Positions 1 to 13,424 of a stretch of DNA of 64,000 bases are shown here, one piece after another (the stretch's first letter is position 1; each line of letters starts with the position of its first letter). Under the pieces are notes generated by a model. That model searched no databases. It was not told where the DNA came from and saw only the letters and a list, made by a program, of their open reading frames with translations. Source of the DNA: Ailanthus altissimus (Eukaryota; Streptophyta; Magnoliopsida; Sapindales; Simaroubaceae); the NCBI GenBank assembly GCA_946807835.1, contig OX327709.1, positions 24,367,501-24,431,500 of the forward strand. Reading direction: 5' to 3'. The position numbers and the translations under genes were made by a program.

Positions 1-1174
1 GGAGGATTATATCAAATCTCTATTATTAAAATTGCTCAAAACATAATATGAGAAAATTATTCTTTTAAAAGTATATAAACATATACATAGAATATTCTTA
101 ATTTTATCTTATTTTTATCATTCTCACATGCGCGCGCGCACACCTTTTTGTAATGAAATATTAACACCATTTATATATTATTAGATAAAGCTTAAGGTTA
201 ATATTAATATTACTTTTGTATTATTATAATTTTAAATATTTTTTAATTTTATTGTTAATATATAATTTATGTTTGAAATTTGTAACTCTTAACATTAATT
301 TTAATATTTAATAAGAATAATATATTATAATTCTTAAATAATATTATTATAAATAAATATTTATAATTCTCAAATATTTAACATAAATTTAATGACTAAT
401 TTAAATATTATAACCACTATTTAATAAAGATATAATATATATAATTTAAAATATTAAAATTATATTAATATTTTATAACTTATTAATCATTTAAATTTTT
501 TTTAAAAAAAAATCAACAGTATTTACATTATATGATTTAGCAAATGGGGTAAAAAACCAATTGCTTAAATAGTTTAATGATAAATAATTTATACTTCGCT
601 TCTCCACTGAAAGAGAGATTTTATCTTTGAATTCTTCCTGTATATAAAAAATGTAGCAAGAAACAATATGAGGCTGAAGGGCCCAAATGTTATAAGATGG
701 GGTTGAACGGCCCAAAAGTTATAGGACCATCCCATTCCACAGAAGGTGGAAGCCATTTTATGTCATTGTGTTATTGTACATGCAGCCCATTAATGTTGCT
801 TATTTTGGTCCTTTGAGTGTAATTTAATGGTTGTGAATGTATTTTGTGCCCTAGGTTATTTGAGTTTAAAATAATTGTGAATGTATTTTATGTATGCTAT
901 CATTTGAGTTTGAAAGAAGAAAAGGTAAGTATTGGTGTCACATCTATTACTAAACTTTTTTTTTTTTTAAAATAATTATTTAATTATATTTTGGTGTATT
1001 TCCTCAAAAAAAAAAAAATTACCAAATACTAACAAATTTATTTCTGCAATCCTTTGAACAAAATCCTCATGTTTATAATACTTCCTTTGTACAGTGCAGC
1101 CAATGTTGATAGAGTCTCACATCTCAACTATTAACAACTGGATATTTCAATCTCATACGACATAACATAATTAG

Positions 1175-1895
1175 AGGTGGTAAAATGAATCATAATACGA
1201 TAATTTGACACACTTTAAGTAAATATAGGTAAAGATAAGTTGACATAATTAATAAATATGTTGAATTCTTATTATTTTTTTATTAATCGTGTCGAATTTG
1301 TGTTTGAACTCTGCAATTTGCAAATTTATTTAAAATATGTTACTGTTTAACTTGCAGTTGAATTAAATAAATTAATTCGCGATTGATTTAGAAATAAATG
1401 CGTATTTATTCGTTTAAGACTTGAATTCAATTTTAAAATTTTAAAATATATAATTAAAAATCCTAATTATAACTTCTTACTTCTATTCACTATAACTATT
1501 CTACACAATGATTTTTTTTATAAAAAAAAATATGTTTTAGAATAATTTTATTATTAGATACATGAAATACTTGATTTTTGATGTAATTTTAAATTTAATT
1601 AATCATAATTTAGATGTGTTTAATCATATTAAACAAATCTAATATTTTGTGTAAACAAAATAAATTTTGTGATTATATTCATTTATCAATCAAATCGTAT
1701 ATAATCATATAAATGAATTGAATTTAATCAATTTATTTAAATGTATTCAATCGTATCGTGTCATATCGTGTAATTTGAATATAATATATATTAGAGTGTT
1801 TGATTTGTTTACATAAATAAATTATATACGAATATGATAAAAATTTATTAATATTTTTATATTAATACGACACGAATTGCTACTCTTTACGTAAC
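1175..1895. mobile_element. possible MITE-like non-autonomous element
   Basis: The left end begins AGAGGTGGTAAAATGAAT and leads into an ATACGAT motif. The right end reads TACGACACGAATTGC followed by TACTCT, so the two ends are imperfect inverted repeats of each other. The interior is AT-rich, non-coding and full of TCGTATCGTGTC-type motifs. Related short motifs recur near 22900. I could not define a clean target-site duplication, so the boundaries are approximate and the class is an inference. Confidence 0.3.
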
Positions 1896-2563
1896 AACTA
1901 TTACGAAGATATCAAATTGCGATAAGGACACCACTGGTTAAGCTTTTTTTCTCTCTCTCTCTCTCTAATCCAAATTCAACTAAAATAGAGGGCTAAAAAA
2001 ATGTAAGCTAAGCTTGTGCTGTTTTTGACTATAAACAAAAAAATCAATCCCAAGTTGAACCCAGTAAGAGGTTAGAAATGTTCAAATGATCAATTCTAGG
2101 TAAGGGGCCTCAATACCAACAAACCAAAAGGGGCCAATGCAAGTTTCATTATACATTCATATTTTAGAAACAAAAAGAATGGTCCTTATTAAACTAGGTT
2201 CATATCTGATTAAATGGGCTGCTACTTCTGTATGTGAACAAAGCTGAATTGCCCCCTATTGAAAGTGATGACTGTGTCCTAGAAACTTTGGACTGTTTTA
2301 TTAAACCCCCCCAGTTTGTCGTTTCTTTGGAAAAAAAAAATATATAAAAATGGGACCCCAATTGTTCAAGGGATTGAATCTGGAAAAAGAAAAGAAAAAG
2401 CAAATGTGGATATGTGAATCCCTAATCTCACATTCACACTAGGTGTGGCCCGGAAAATTTTCCACAAATATAAGTTGAATTGATTGATATGGAGATGATG
2501 GTGGGCTGTGTGGTCTTTGCTTACTGTGTTGGACTGATTCATTTATTGTCTTGTTTCACTAAC

Positions 2564-2599
2564 AAATGGGGGCAGCATCAGCATCAGCATCAGCATCAG
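2564..2599. repeat. GGGGGCAG plus (ATCAGC)n short repeat
   Basis: The tract AAATGGGGGCAGCATCAGC runs on into four ATCAGC-type units. A nearly identical tract lies at 20164-20202, about 17.6 kb away, in the ALA1 5' region. The shared part includes the non-repetitive AAATGGGGGCAG start, so it is more than two chance microsatellites. Confidence 0.6.
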
Positions 2600-3565
2600 T
2601 GAAATTACATTGTTGTTTCCATGTGATGTGGGTCACCTTATTGATATATAAGATCCTTTTTATAGATATGGTGAGTGAACTTTTTCTTGGGGCCTTTGCC
2701 CCCACGAATACGATGCATGAAGAAACATCAAACATATTTTTCCTATCTCCAACTTTTGTTTTGGGTTAACTAAATTTTATTTAGGATACAACTCAATGCA
2801 ACAATTGTAGGATGCATTTGTTTTAACTTTTTCATTACTAACTTTATACTATTTGTGATTTGTATAATCCGTACACACAGATTGAAATGGATACCAATGC
2901 TAACAAGGTGGGGTTTGTGAACCATTAAGCTAACAAACATGTGGGTTTTTTTTTAATCATGCTTTTATTTGATCAGTAAAGAGATGATATTGATTTTGAT
3001 AGAAGTATTTTATTTTTAATAATTATTAAATGTAATGTCATTAATTAAATTATTAATATTATATTATAAGACTATTGATATACATAATTAAAAGATTATG
3101 GAAATGCTATACTAAATAAAATTGAACCATTAACCCACAAATATTTTTTAAAAAAAAGAAAAAGAAAAGAAAAGACTGGCATTTGAACCATTAACCCAGT
3201 ACCAAACAAAATTATTAGTCCAAATCCAATCACCTTTACATGTTAATGAATTGAGTGCAAAGGGGTGAGCTTGGTCAATTAAAATATCTTCATTCACCCT
3301 TTGTTTACTTGCCATATGGTTCTCAATATTCTCTGTTTGGTCCCCTTGAATCTAACCCAAATCTTGAAATTCTTAACGTTAATCATATAAATATGCTCAT
3401 TAATCTTGATGAAGAAACATTTTTTGTTCCCCTTTGTTTGCCTTTGTGGGTCTAATGTTACAATGCATACATCTTTTGTTCACATCCAATCTCTCTCTAC
3501 CTTTAAACCTGCCACAAGCTTTATATACAAGATTACTAACTTTCACAACAAGAAGCTACCTTATC

Positions 3566-3600
3566 ATCTTCATTCCTTTTCCTTTTCCTTTTCCTTTCCC
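3566..3600 (+). repeat. TTCCTT pyrimidine microsatellite
   Basis: A run of TTTTCC units interrupted only by single-base changes. It lies in non-coding DNA 3' of the WRKY gene. The open frames across it are products of the low-complexity sequence. Confidence 0.7.
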
Positions 3601-4359
3601 ACGTGCTTTTCTTTCAAAACCTTATCACCAAGATATTTGTTTGGTTTTTGTAAATTTTGACACATAGATGTCTCCATCTGTCAAATAGGCTATATGGAGA
3701 AATGCAATAATACCACAGTTGAATTTTTTTGTAGCTCACCATTTTGTCTGTTGTAACTTCTAATTTTTACATTATAGTTTTTATTTTTACAACACTTAAA
3801 TCCCACGCGGAATTGATATTAAATATTATTTAACATTAACTCAAATAAGAATTTGCAAAATAATGAGGTTAATTTTAATTTCAATGAAAATTTGATGTGT
3901 GCAACAGAACACTTGGTGTTGGTGTGGTTGTATGTAACTGTACAGCTACAGTGCTATATACGGACTAGGATACACGTGTCAAAATGTGGAAACAGAAACC
4001 CTTGTCCTTTCTTTATAATTTCACCTTTGAAGGACAACGAAAGTTGTGTCTATGCAACTTTTTTAGCCCAACATGTCGTCATCTTTCATGCTATTAGCTT
4101 TAAATTATCAGATGGTACGGTGACCACATATTAAATGGTATCTGCAAAATTACTTGATCTGTCTTACTGTTTGTACAGTAGAGGAAATATGAGAATAATC
4201 ATATTCATATACACTAATTGGGAAAGGGAAGTTTTATATTTTACACTGAAGCAGTTACATGAACTAATTGAGAGTCTTGCAGGACAAAAACTAACAGCAA
4301 ACAACATTATTTCTACATGAAAATTACAAAGTAGTTAACTAGCAGTAGAGTTACAAAGA

Positions 4360-6261
4360 TCAAAAATCAATCTGCAAAATATCATCAAAGTGGTCAACAG
4401 ATTCAACCACAATGTCCATGCTGTGAGCACTTGTTGTACATGATGAGTTAACCCCAGAGATCACATCCCCATGATCAGGTGTCAACAGTACTTCCATGTG
4501 CCCGGTTGATTCAAACGTGGGCAGTTGATGATGATCAGGTGAAAGGAGATATTGATGGTGATGATCAGATGATGATATTGATTGGTTGTTGTGGGTCATG
4601 TGATCACTTGGTACCTGATGATGATGATCATCATCATCATTATCATCCTTTGACTCCTGTTTTACTGGTGGGAATGATGAGAAGATTGGGTTATAAGAAT
4701 TGTCTGTGATGTTGGTAACAAAGCTGATCATTGGACACTGATCACCACTAGCTGTAGAATCTAGGATAAGTTGAGAAGCCGCGAGCAAATTTTTGCAAGT
4801 GTGATGGCCATAGTATGTTGTTCTGTATAGTGGAGGATCATCTTCAATTCTTTGAACTTGCTTTGTTGCCTGGCAGCCTTGATCATGCTTGTGACTGCAT
4901 CTGAAGTAGTTCCTGCATTACACAAAGTGAAAATTAGGTTTAATCTTCTTTCTCTTTCTTTTATATATATTTAATAAAAAAAATAATATTATTAAACAAT
5001 AAAATAATATAAATTTTAAAATTATTTATTACATTATTTTATCACTTAATAATTATTAATTATATTATTTTTAATAAAATATTTATTAAAAAATATACCA
5101 TTATTTTTTACAGAATAATTTTAATATAAATATAATAAAGCAGATTAAAGATTCCTTTGATATTGTTGCCGTGTGATTTTAAAACAACAATTGGCCGCTG
5201 TGGAGTGAAAGAAGTAATTGCTAAATAAATTAAGTGGGTATTTAGTAAATATTAGACGGCTAATGTTTAGCTGTCTTGTTTATAAAATTATGCCAAACAC
5301 ACCGATACCAGACATATTCTAAATATAATTAGTTGGTTGCATTTTATAAAGATCATGTTTGTGAGCTTTCATTATTGAAGTAAGTATATTACCTTGGATA
5401 TTTGGCATTAAGAATCACTTTCTGACCATATTTTCTCCATGCAAGGCCATCATCAATCAGGGCATAGGCATGTGTTGTCCTTGTATCTGCACACTTTCTG
5501 CAGCCAAGAAGTTGCAAATACACAGGTTACAGAAGTTCTAAATTGAAGACACATATGAGCTCCAAAAAGAACACATCAAATGAATAAAGAAAGGAGAACC
5601 CTTAATTAAATAAACTATAGGGTTAGATCCAGTTTATGGTGAGAGGGACAAAATTGTAACTCAAAAGCATAGATATTCTCACCGGCAAATGAACCCACAA
5701 GATTCCACCGTTATAAAATGACAAACACAACCCTTTTCCCTCCTGAACTTACTAAACTACCCTTTTTTTATTTTATCAATTAATGATTGAATCATAGTTC
5801 ATTAGCAGTATAGACAGACTATGATATTACTATTATTATTTTTACCTTCTCTTGTAGCATCCTCTCCGATCTTTAATCCTCGAGCTCTTGCAACTTTCAC
5901 CTGAATCTTCCGACTTCCGGTGACCATCCCAGCACGGCGAGCTCAACTGGGTATGTCCGGGAACTTGAGAAACCTCATCGGACTCACCATTTTTCAATAT
6001 GGAAAGAGAGTTTGTAAACGAATTCAATATGTTAGCCACAAGATCTTCGTTCATGATCACCTCTGACTGTGACACTGGACCTCTACTTTGAATGAGATTC
6101 TTCTTGAGCTGAAGTGCCAAATCTTGGCCTTTAACAAGCTCTTCGATTGCCATTCTTTGATTTGGGGACAAATTTTCTAGCCAAGATGAGGAAGATGACT
6201 CCATTTTCATGGCTTTGAAGTGGGTACTAGCAGAAGCGAAAGGAGATGGGCTACTCTTCAT
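4360..6261 (-). CDS. Group III WRKY transcription factor (WRKY70/54-like)
   Basis: Three exons on the minus strand: 5846-6261, 5393-5497 and 4360-4912, all with GT/AG introns and consistent phase, giving about 357 residues. Exon 1 has the [12 protein letters not shown] helical N-terminus and ends in the basic GCYKRRK motif. Exon 2 carries WRKYGQK at about residues 159-165. Exon 3 completes a C-X7-C-X23-H-T-C zinc finger, which defines group III. The second intron splits the arginine codon after KYP, the usual WRKY-domain position. The family binds W-box DNA (TTGAC core) in the nucleus, and this clade acts in salicylate/jasmonate defence and senescence control. The C-terminal region has Asp-then-His runs encoded by a DNA palindrome. 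The first Met is used; Mets at 18 and 20 are alternatives. The WRKY70/54 placement rests on motif likeness only. Confidence 0.9.
4616..4639. repeat. 24-bp perfect palindrome of GAT/ATC triplets inside the WRKY exon
   Basis: Four GAT units run directly into ATC units centred on GATC (between 4627 and 4628), making a perfect 24-bp palindrome. On the minus strand it encodes a run of Asp followed by His in the acidic C-terminal region of the WRKY protein. It is probably a length-variable triplet tract. Confidence 0.85.
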
Positions 6262-9200
6262 ATATCAATAAAGTGAAGACATTTGCTTCTTTTTTTTTTT
6301 TTTAACAGGAAGCTAACAAGGAAAATTCCACAATATGAGGTGGTTCCAATCGCACGCGCGTCTGCTCTCACGCCGATTTATTTTTTTAATTTCAACCCAG
6401 GGTTAATTTTTATTTCTCCTCATAATATTTTGAAAATATTCAACTACCCTCTAAGGTCTTGAAATATGTTATCACAACCCCAAATCCGTTAGTTGAGTCC
6501 GTCAATTTTAACAATCAAACCGATGTTGATAATACTATTTTACCCTTAATAATTTATAATTTTATGAAAAGACTACTTTATGCAAAATAAATATTTATAT
6601 TCCCTTATCAATTTTATATAAAAATGTAATTTATTAAACAATTCTAACAAATTAATAAACAAATAATTTTTACAAAAATACAACTCTAATTTTTCTTCTT
6701 TTTCTCTTTCTAATTTTTTTTTTTTTAAGTCTATTTTTTTCTTTAAAAAAGCTATTCTCTTTCTCTCACTAGACTTTTGTCAACTGTAGACAAAAGTACC
6801 TGAATTTTTTATTTTTGTTTTATAAATCAATTGTTAAAAAGACTCTTTTATCCATTAATAAGTTTAAGTTAACGGATTCAACTACCGATTCGGGACTGTA
6901 ATGATGCTTTCAAAACCCGCATGGGATATCTACAATATTTTCAAAAAATTGTGGGATGAAAATGAAATTAAGCCTTCAACTAACAAGGGGAGAATGTAAA
7001 GTGGAGCCCGGGGGCGTCGAAGTTGTTTTGGTGATAAATGGCGCGTGTGGAAGGGATTTGTGTGACGAATGGGCTAAGTGATGTAATTTTCATACGTCAC
7101 GTCGTTTCGTCAGCATTTGGTGTGGATGTGAACGGCCCATTAAAAATTTCCAAGTTGATTGTCCTAAGATTTTAGGATTTTCTTATCATTCAGACAACTG
7201 GAAGGTTCAAAAGACGATTATGACCCTGATGGTGGGGCAGGGTTAATAGTAAGAGGCAAAATGAGCGATATTTTTGGGTAAAGAACAAAACGACAACATT
7301 TCAGTAGTTAACGAACGTGGGTTACGTCTCCCATGTCCTCCTAGGTTCACGATCTACAACAAATACTTTACCCAAACTTTGGATAAACGCTCAATGGGAG
7401 AATACTCCAAAAACAAATATATATATATATATATAATTTAGTGAATAAAATTATTTATTATATAAAAAATAAAATTATTTATTAATCTATAATTTTTACA
7501 TAACTTATAATATATTATAAAATATTATCACGTATTAAAATATTTATTATATAATAAATTACGTAACTCGTTAAAATAAATTATAAAATTATATGATAAA
7601 TCTAAATGACAATTATTTTTTTAATAATTTACCTATTTTTTGAATTAAACAAAAAGAATTAGTGAATAAAGTTACTAATGCTATAATTAGTCGTTAATAA
7701 ATTTTTCGCAAAAACAAATATATTCTACGTTAAATTAGAGTTAAAATATTTCATAAATTTTTTAATTAATTATTATTATTAAGTAATTAAAACAGTTCCT
7801 TGTTTTCTTTTTTAAAGTATGATTTTTTATTTACCAAATTTAAATTTAGCAAAACATTTTTATTTTTATTTAATATTAAAATGTGTGTAATATAGTTTTT
7901 TTTTTAATCTTTTCGTACTAAAAAAAAGATTCTCTCAATGCTCTAACGCCAATACCAGGTATAGAACAGAACAAAACGTGATAAATATAATAGAAACAAT
8001 AAAAACAAAAAAAAAAATTAAGAACGGATTGCCTACTTTTAATAGTTAAAGTGAGCAGTTTTGTTATCATCCATTTTTTTATCTATTAAATTTAAAATAA
8101 AATAAAATAAGTGGGCCTGTATTTTAGTTTAGCCCAAAACCCCATTTACTACACAATTGGGTCATTTTCTACTAAAGTCCAAAATGCTAAACTAATTTAT
8201 TTCTTTGGAGCATTAAATAATTGAATTAAAAAAATAAAGAAAATGGAAGAAGGGTTTTGGATTTGCCATGCTGCTGAGAGAGAAAGAGAAGAGGGAATCA
8301 AGATCTTAAGATATAATTCATGGAAACCTTCATTTTATAGAAAATTATGAATTATTTTAGTGCAAACAGTTTATTGATAACGTTTTAAATATGATTTAGA
8401 ACTTTAGAATGTTAAAATATTTTTAATTAGAGAATAATTTAGATATTTAAAGTTTTAGAGAAAAAAAATGAGTATGAGAAAGAGCGTTCAAATTTATGAG
8501 GACAAGATCGTCGCTCTAATTAAATGATTTAACTATGTATATATATGTTAGGGTATTAGATTTCATAAAAAATTAATGGATTTAAAATTTTAAAATTTAT
8601 AATCATTTGATTTAGGCATAATTTCAAATTTTATTATATAATTAGCATAATTTATTATTTTTCTTCATTTTAAAACTCGGAGATTGACGAAACAACTTGG
8701 ACCCCAAGTTGTAAAGCTTACATTGATTTTATGAGTTGATACATATATAACTCGTTGCAAAATTGTTTTATTTAATAAAATTTATTTAAAATTCGTCATA
8801 TATAACTAGTCGTGTATAACTCATCATGAGTGAGATTTATATTATATATATGTATATAGTTTATTTCTTATATGAAAATTTTCATTTATTATGTATCATT
8901 TTTTAAAGTTCATGAAAACATGATGTATATATCTTTAAAGATAAGTGATTAGTTTTACTTAATTAATTAGTTTTTTTGGACTATGCCATATTTAATGTAA
9001 GTATTTATTTAATATTATGAAAAAAAAACATTCTTATCATTGTTTTGAATCCTTAAATATTTGTAAGTGATATTATTGATCATCCATCTCATTAAAAATA
9101 TATTTAAATAATTTATAAGATTAGAATATAAAGTATGATATAATAATGCTTTATGAGTTATATTTACACAATAGAAATGGTTTGCAAACCATAACCAGCA

Positions 9201-12200
9201 CATTTCTCTTTTTAGATTCATAAATGTAAGATTTTTGGGATCCGTTTATGCATATACAAAAATTTTGGGTTATTTATATAGACACCTTGCTTTTTATGAG
9301 TTTTACTCTTGGTACGTGTAATACGAGGATATAATTAATGAGTTATGTATATATTTAATGCTCTACCCAGTAATTATTTCGGATACAATTAGAATTTTAT
9401 ATATATTTTAGTGTAAAATTAAAAAAAAAATTTAATTTCTATGACATGTATTGTATAAACTAATTATGAAAATTATTTATGAAATTATATTAGATTTTGT
9501 AAAAAATTTATATTTAGTACAAATAAAATAAAATTTAATGATTCTCGTGAGATTTTGAAATGTTTATATCATAGACATTAATATTGGTATATATAGTATA
9601 AAAAGTTTATTATTATTATTGTATTGTTTTATTTTTTTTTATTATGTTTTTTATTTATTTAAACTATTTAGTTTTTTTTAAGTTTGTGAAAAGTTACCCC
9701 CTCACTTTTTTTATTATTAGAAGATTGTAAATTTTGTCATCTCAATAATTAGTTAAGGTGAGTCAAGTAATAATGTTCTAGGTTATTTCACGAGCCACAT
9801 GGAACTTGTAGATTTTTTTTTGGTCATTTTAGCATATAGTAATTTATTGTATTAAATTATAATAATTTATTGCATTAAACATTTAGACTTTGAATACGTA
9901 TTTTGTTAGTCGAAACATTTGATGTCATATTATCGTTAATATTATTTTAGATATTTAGAATATATAAATGAATAGTTTATAAACGTATTTTTATTTACTG
10001 ATACCAGTTGCGTATGTGGATAAGAAATGGAAAATGTAAAAGTACAAGAGCTTGTGTTAGATTTTAGGAATAGTTGAAAAACAGAAGATACTCTACCAAA
10101 ATTTCAATAAAATTCCTATTATAATCAAACTATATAAATATTTATAAGATAATAGTTAACATAGAATTTTTATTATAATGGAACTATATAAATATGTATC
10201 AGATAGCAATTGAAATCTGCTCTAAAATTTACTGGTAAACTACAAGGTGGATCATTTCATTGTCATTCCATTCATCAAGAGGCAGAAAACTCATGTCTCA
10301 AAGTTAATTAATAATTATTTTTCTACGGACTTCCAAAATTTTATTTTATGTGGCTTGGAAATGAAATAGTTCATTTTTTAAAAGAAAAGAAAAATAAAAC
10401 GGATATGAAAGAGAAAAAGGAAAAGTGATTCTTAAATTCTCAAAGCATATTTAAAATTGTATTTGTATTAATAACTTAATAGTAAAGGATTAGCAGTACA
10501 TTTATATATTTATTTTAGTGAAGATATTGAGTTTAAATTCTCCTCCTCCTTAAAATAAATAAATAAAAGTTTCTAATTCAAATCTCTTTTCCTCGTATAA
10601 AAAAAAAGTATAACTAAAACTCAAAAGAAACAGTTTTTAAGATAGCATAAATCAGTAAAAGCATTCTAATTGAATAAGCTGTATTTTAATATACTATAAT
10701 ATCTTTTGAACTGTAAATAATTTCAAATTTTAAATAAAATTTTACATAATTAAAACATAGCACAATTTGGACTAATTATTTCTTATAATATATTTATAAT
10801 AATATAAAAATTAAACCTTATTCGTAAAAAGATAAGTGATTTAATTTAATTAAATTAGTTTATATTTTTAATCAAAATATTTATTAAATAATTAAATAAA
10901 AATAAAATAAAATGAGAAAATATATATACAAAATTATAAAAAAAATTAATCTAATAAACTACATAATTCATCGCATAATAAGCTCTTAACATGTAATAAT
11001 ATTTTATAACATATTATAAATTATATATTTTAGACAATAACACGTGACAGTGTAATTTATTATATAATAAATTATAAAATTCATTAAATCAATATATATA
11101 TATATATACACGCAAATGCATTCATTACCGGTGATAATGAAAGTGACTAATCAATTTAATATCGACATCACCAAACTCAAAATTCTTCCAGCATGACAAA
11201 TTATAATTTACCGCCACCACCTTCATCAACAAATCCAACTATCCGCGACTCTTATGAAGGTGACAATGAACCATAACGCATGATGTTATAATGGTCACCA
11301 TCTTTCTTGACTCTTTAACTCCAAAATCCTATAAACTGAAAAATTAAAATAGCAACAATATAGAGTACTGTATCGATTCATGTTTATGTAACAAATAGAG
11401 CAGCAACATTTAGACACGGCAACAATAGTCTAGGTACAACAGTTGAAAAATGTTTGCTCACCAAAATTATAGCATCAGTTCAATAAACATCAGAAATGAC
11501 TGCAGATATAAATGTGGAAGAAGACTTATTGTATGCTAAGAAGAAGCTTACTGTATAACACATTTAGGGTAGTACCCAAAATGAAAAATCTTGCTTTGCT
11601 AACAATAAAGTAAAAAGTTTATCAACAAAGAGATTGAACAAAGTTTATCAACAAAGAGATGTGAGATTCAGTAAAGGTAATTGAGATTGAACAACCTGTA
11701 TCTATGGCTATCAACACAACACTTGTTCTCATATTTTACTGTTAGAAGTGTAGAACCCTGATCTATACACACCTATTCCATATACTACTACATTATATTT
11801 TCTCTCCATTTTTTCTTTACTCCAACTCCTAATGATCAAATTTTGACAATCATTCTATGTTCACTCTTCTGATAATACCCAGCACTAGAAGAATCAAGTA
11901 AAATATACTCAAGATCCCTAGCCTGGCATTTGCATTTTCCACTCGTTTTTCTCCCTTCCCAAATTGAATATCCAACTGGCAATTTCTATACTGCGAACCA
12001 CACTTCTTGTCTTTGACAGGACATCTCACTCACCCTTTCTACCCTGAAACTGGTAACCCAATTCTGTTGTCAGTGCCAATCACTTTCTTTCGATTACTGG
12101 TGCCCAATCAGCTGTGTAGGTCATCTGAAAAATTAGAACTACATTAACATCAAGAGGGTTACGCTAAAAAACAGAGAACTTCAAACACTAATGCAAATAT

Positions 12201-13424
12201 GGTAAATGTTAACTTTTATGTGAAGTCAATTCTTGATGAGACCCAATGACTAAGAATATTAAAATCTTAAAACATTTTCATTTTTATTACAAAAGAAAAA
12301 TGAAAAAGCTAACATTTACAACATACATTCAACAATAGTCATGAAATACAGTATTAAGATGGTCATGCAAGAAAAGTAAAGTATCCCCACATCTCTCATA
12401 CTGCAACTGCAATAGTTGATTTTACTAGGTATTAAGCTTCAAGATACGGTCCGTCCTATGTCATGTACCAGGAAAAGGACATCGGCTACATCTTTAGATA
12501 ATTTTATAATTTGAAATGTTTCCAATACATATTGGTTGATAAAACTAATTTCAAAGACAGTGCACATTGCTCTCTCCTCCATTCTGGCATCACCTAAACT
12601 TTTAAGTCACAATTATTGATAGTACACCAGCTCTAAATTTCTCTGTCATAAAACAAGTGATGCTCCATGTTCATCTAGTTACAAGTGGTGCAGCGAGGTT
12701 AGCAAGTACAGCACAGAAGAAACAACAAAAGATTTCCCCTGATCATGACTGAGATTCCTGCACCCCAATTTCAACGTACTCATTCTAACTAGTAAAATTT
12801 AAGACAAAGTACGAGGACTTTGGCAAGAATCATAAATTCAATGCGTTATCATACAAATTCCTCACATGAATGGAGAAGTAAAAGAATCATGTTAGTTTGA
12901 TTGATTAAACATTTGAAGGTTACAAGACTTTATCTGCAGAATCCTTGATATACACAAGAAATAAGGTGGAGGAAAAATCTTCTCAATTGTATCTAATACT
13001 ATCATTGATCATCACTTTAGTTTCAACAAGATGATATGCATCTATTCAGGCTCCCATAAATCCTGAATATGACCATCCCAATCAATTACATTCTTTAATA
13101 TTTAAATGAGGGGCAAAATAGTAGTCATGTTGCATTCAAAAGGAAGAAAGCTTTCTGACATCTGCTGAACAATGTGTCAACCTGATTACTTCTCATATGC
13201 TTAATTCAGTGAAGTAATTAGCTATGCTCCGAGTAAATAATTAACAAGGTATCCTCCTATTATCAATTTCAGCTGACTTCATAAAAGAAGTATGCACAAG
13301 GAAGTTTAAAACAAGCACTTACCATAAAAGTTTAGAGCTACATGCCACAAGAAAGCCATATAGTGGATAAACTCATGGGAAGCCATCTCAAGATGGGTTC
13401 AATAACAACAGGGTAAAGCACATG
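6262..13424. other. Intergenic region, no protein gene seen
   Basis: About 7 kb without a supported gene. The part next to the WRKY start (to about 7400) is less AT-rich and should hold its promoter and leader. From about 7400 to 11100 the DNA is very AT-rich with TA microsatellites (7415-7435 and near 11095) and no coding signal. From about 11380 to 13420 base composition becomes gene-like. On the minus strand a TTTTTCAG acceptor near 12126 precedes non-coding sequence that could be a spliced 3' leader exon of the ALA1 gene, but this is only an inference. Confidence 0.5.
10111..10214. repeat. Two-copy tandem repeat, period 54 bp
   Basis: The unit around ATTATAATCAAACTATATAA at 10111 recurs, diverged, as ATTATAATGGAACTATATAA from 10165. 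Both units end in a similar ATAGTTA/ATAGCAATTGA tail. It is non-coding AT-rich sequence and most likely a local slippage duplication. Confidence 0.6.

Larger units (their letters stand above)
1..4359. other. AT-rich intergenic DNA, no gene seen
   Basis: No reading frame here has plant coding character, splice context or recognisable motifs. The stretch is strongly AT-rich with homopolymer runs, a short GC-alternating run near 130-140 and a CT microsatellite near 1950-1967. The part from about 3200 leads into the 3' side of the WRKY gene. A possible non-autonomous element at 1175-1895 is listed separately. Confidence 0.6.
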
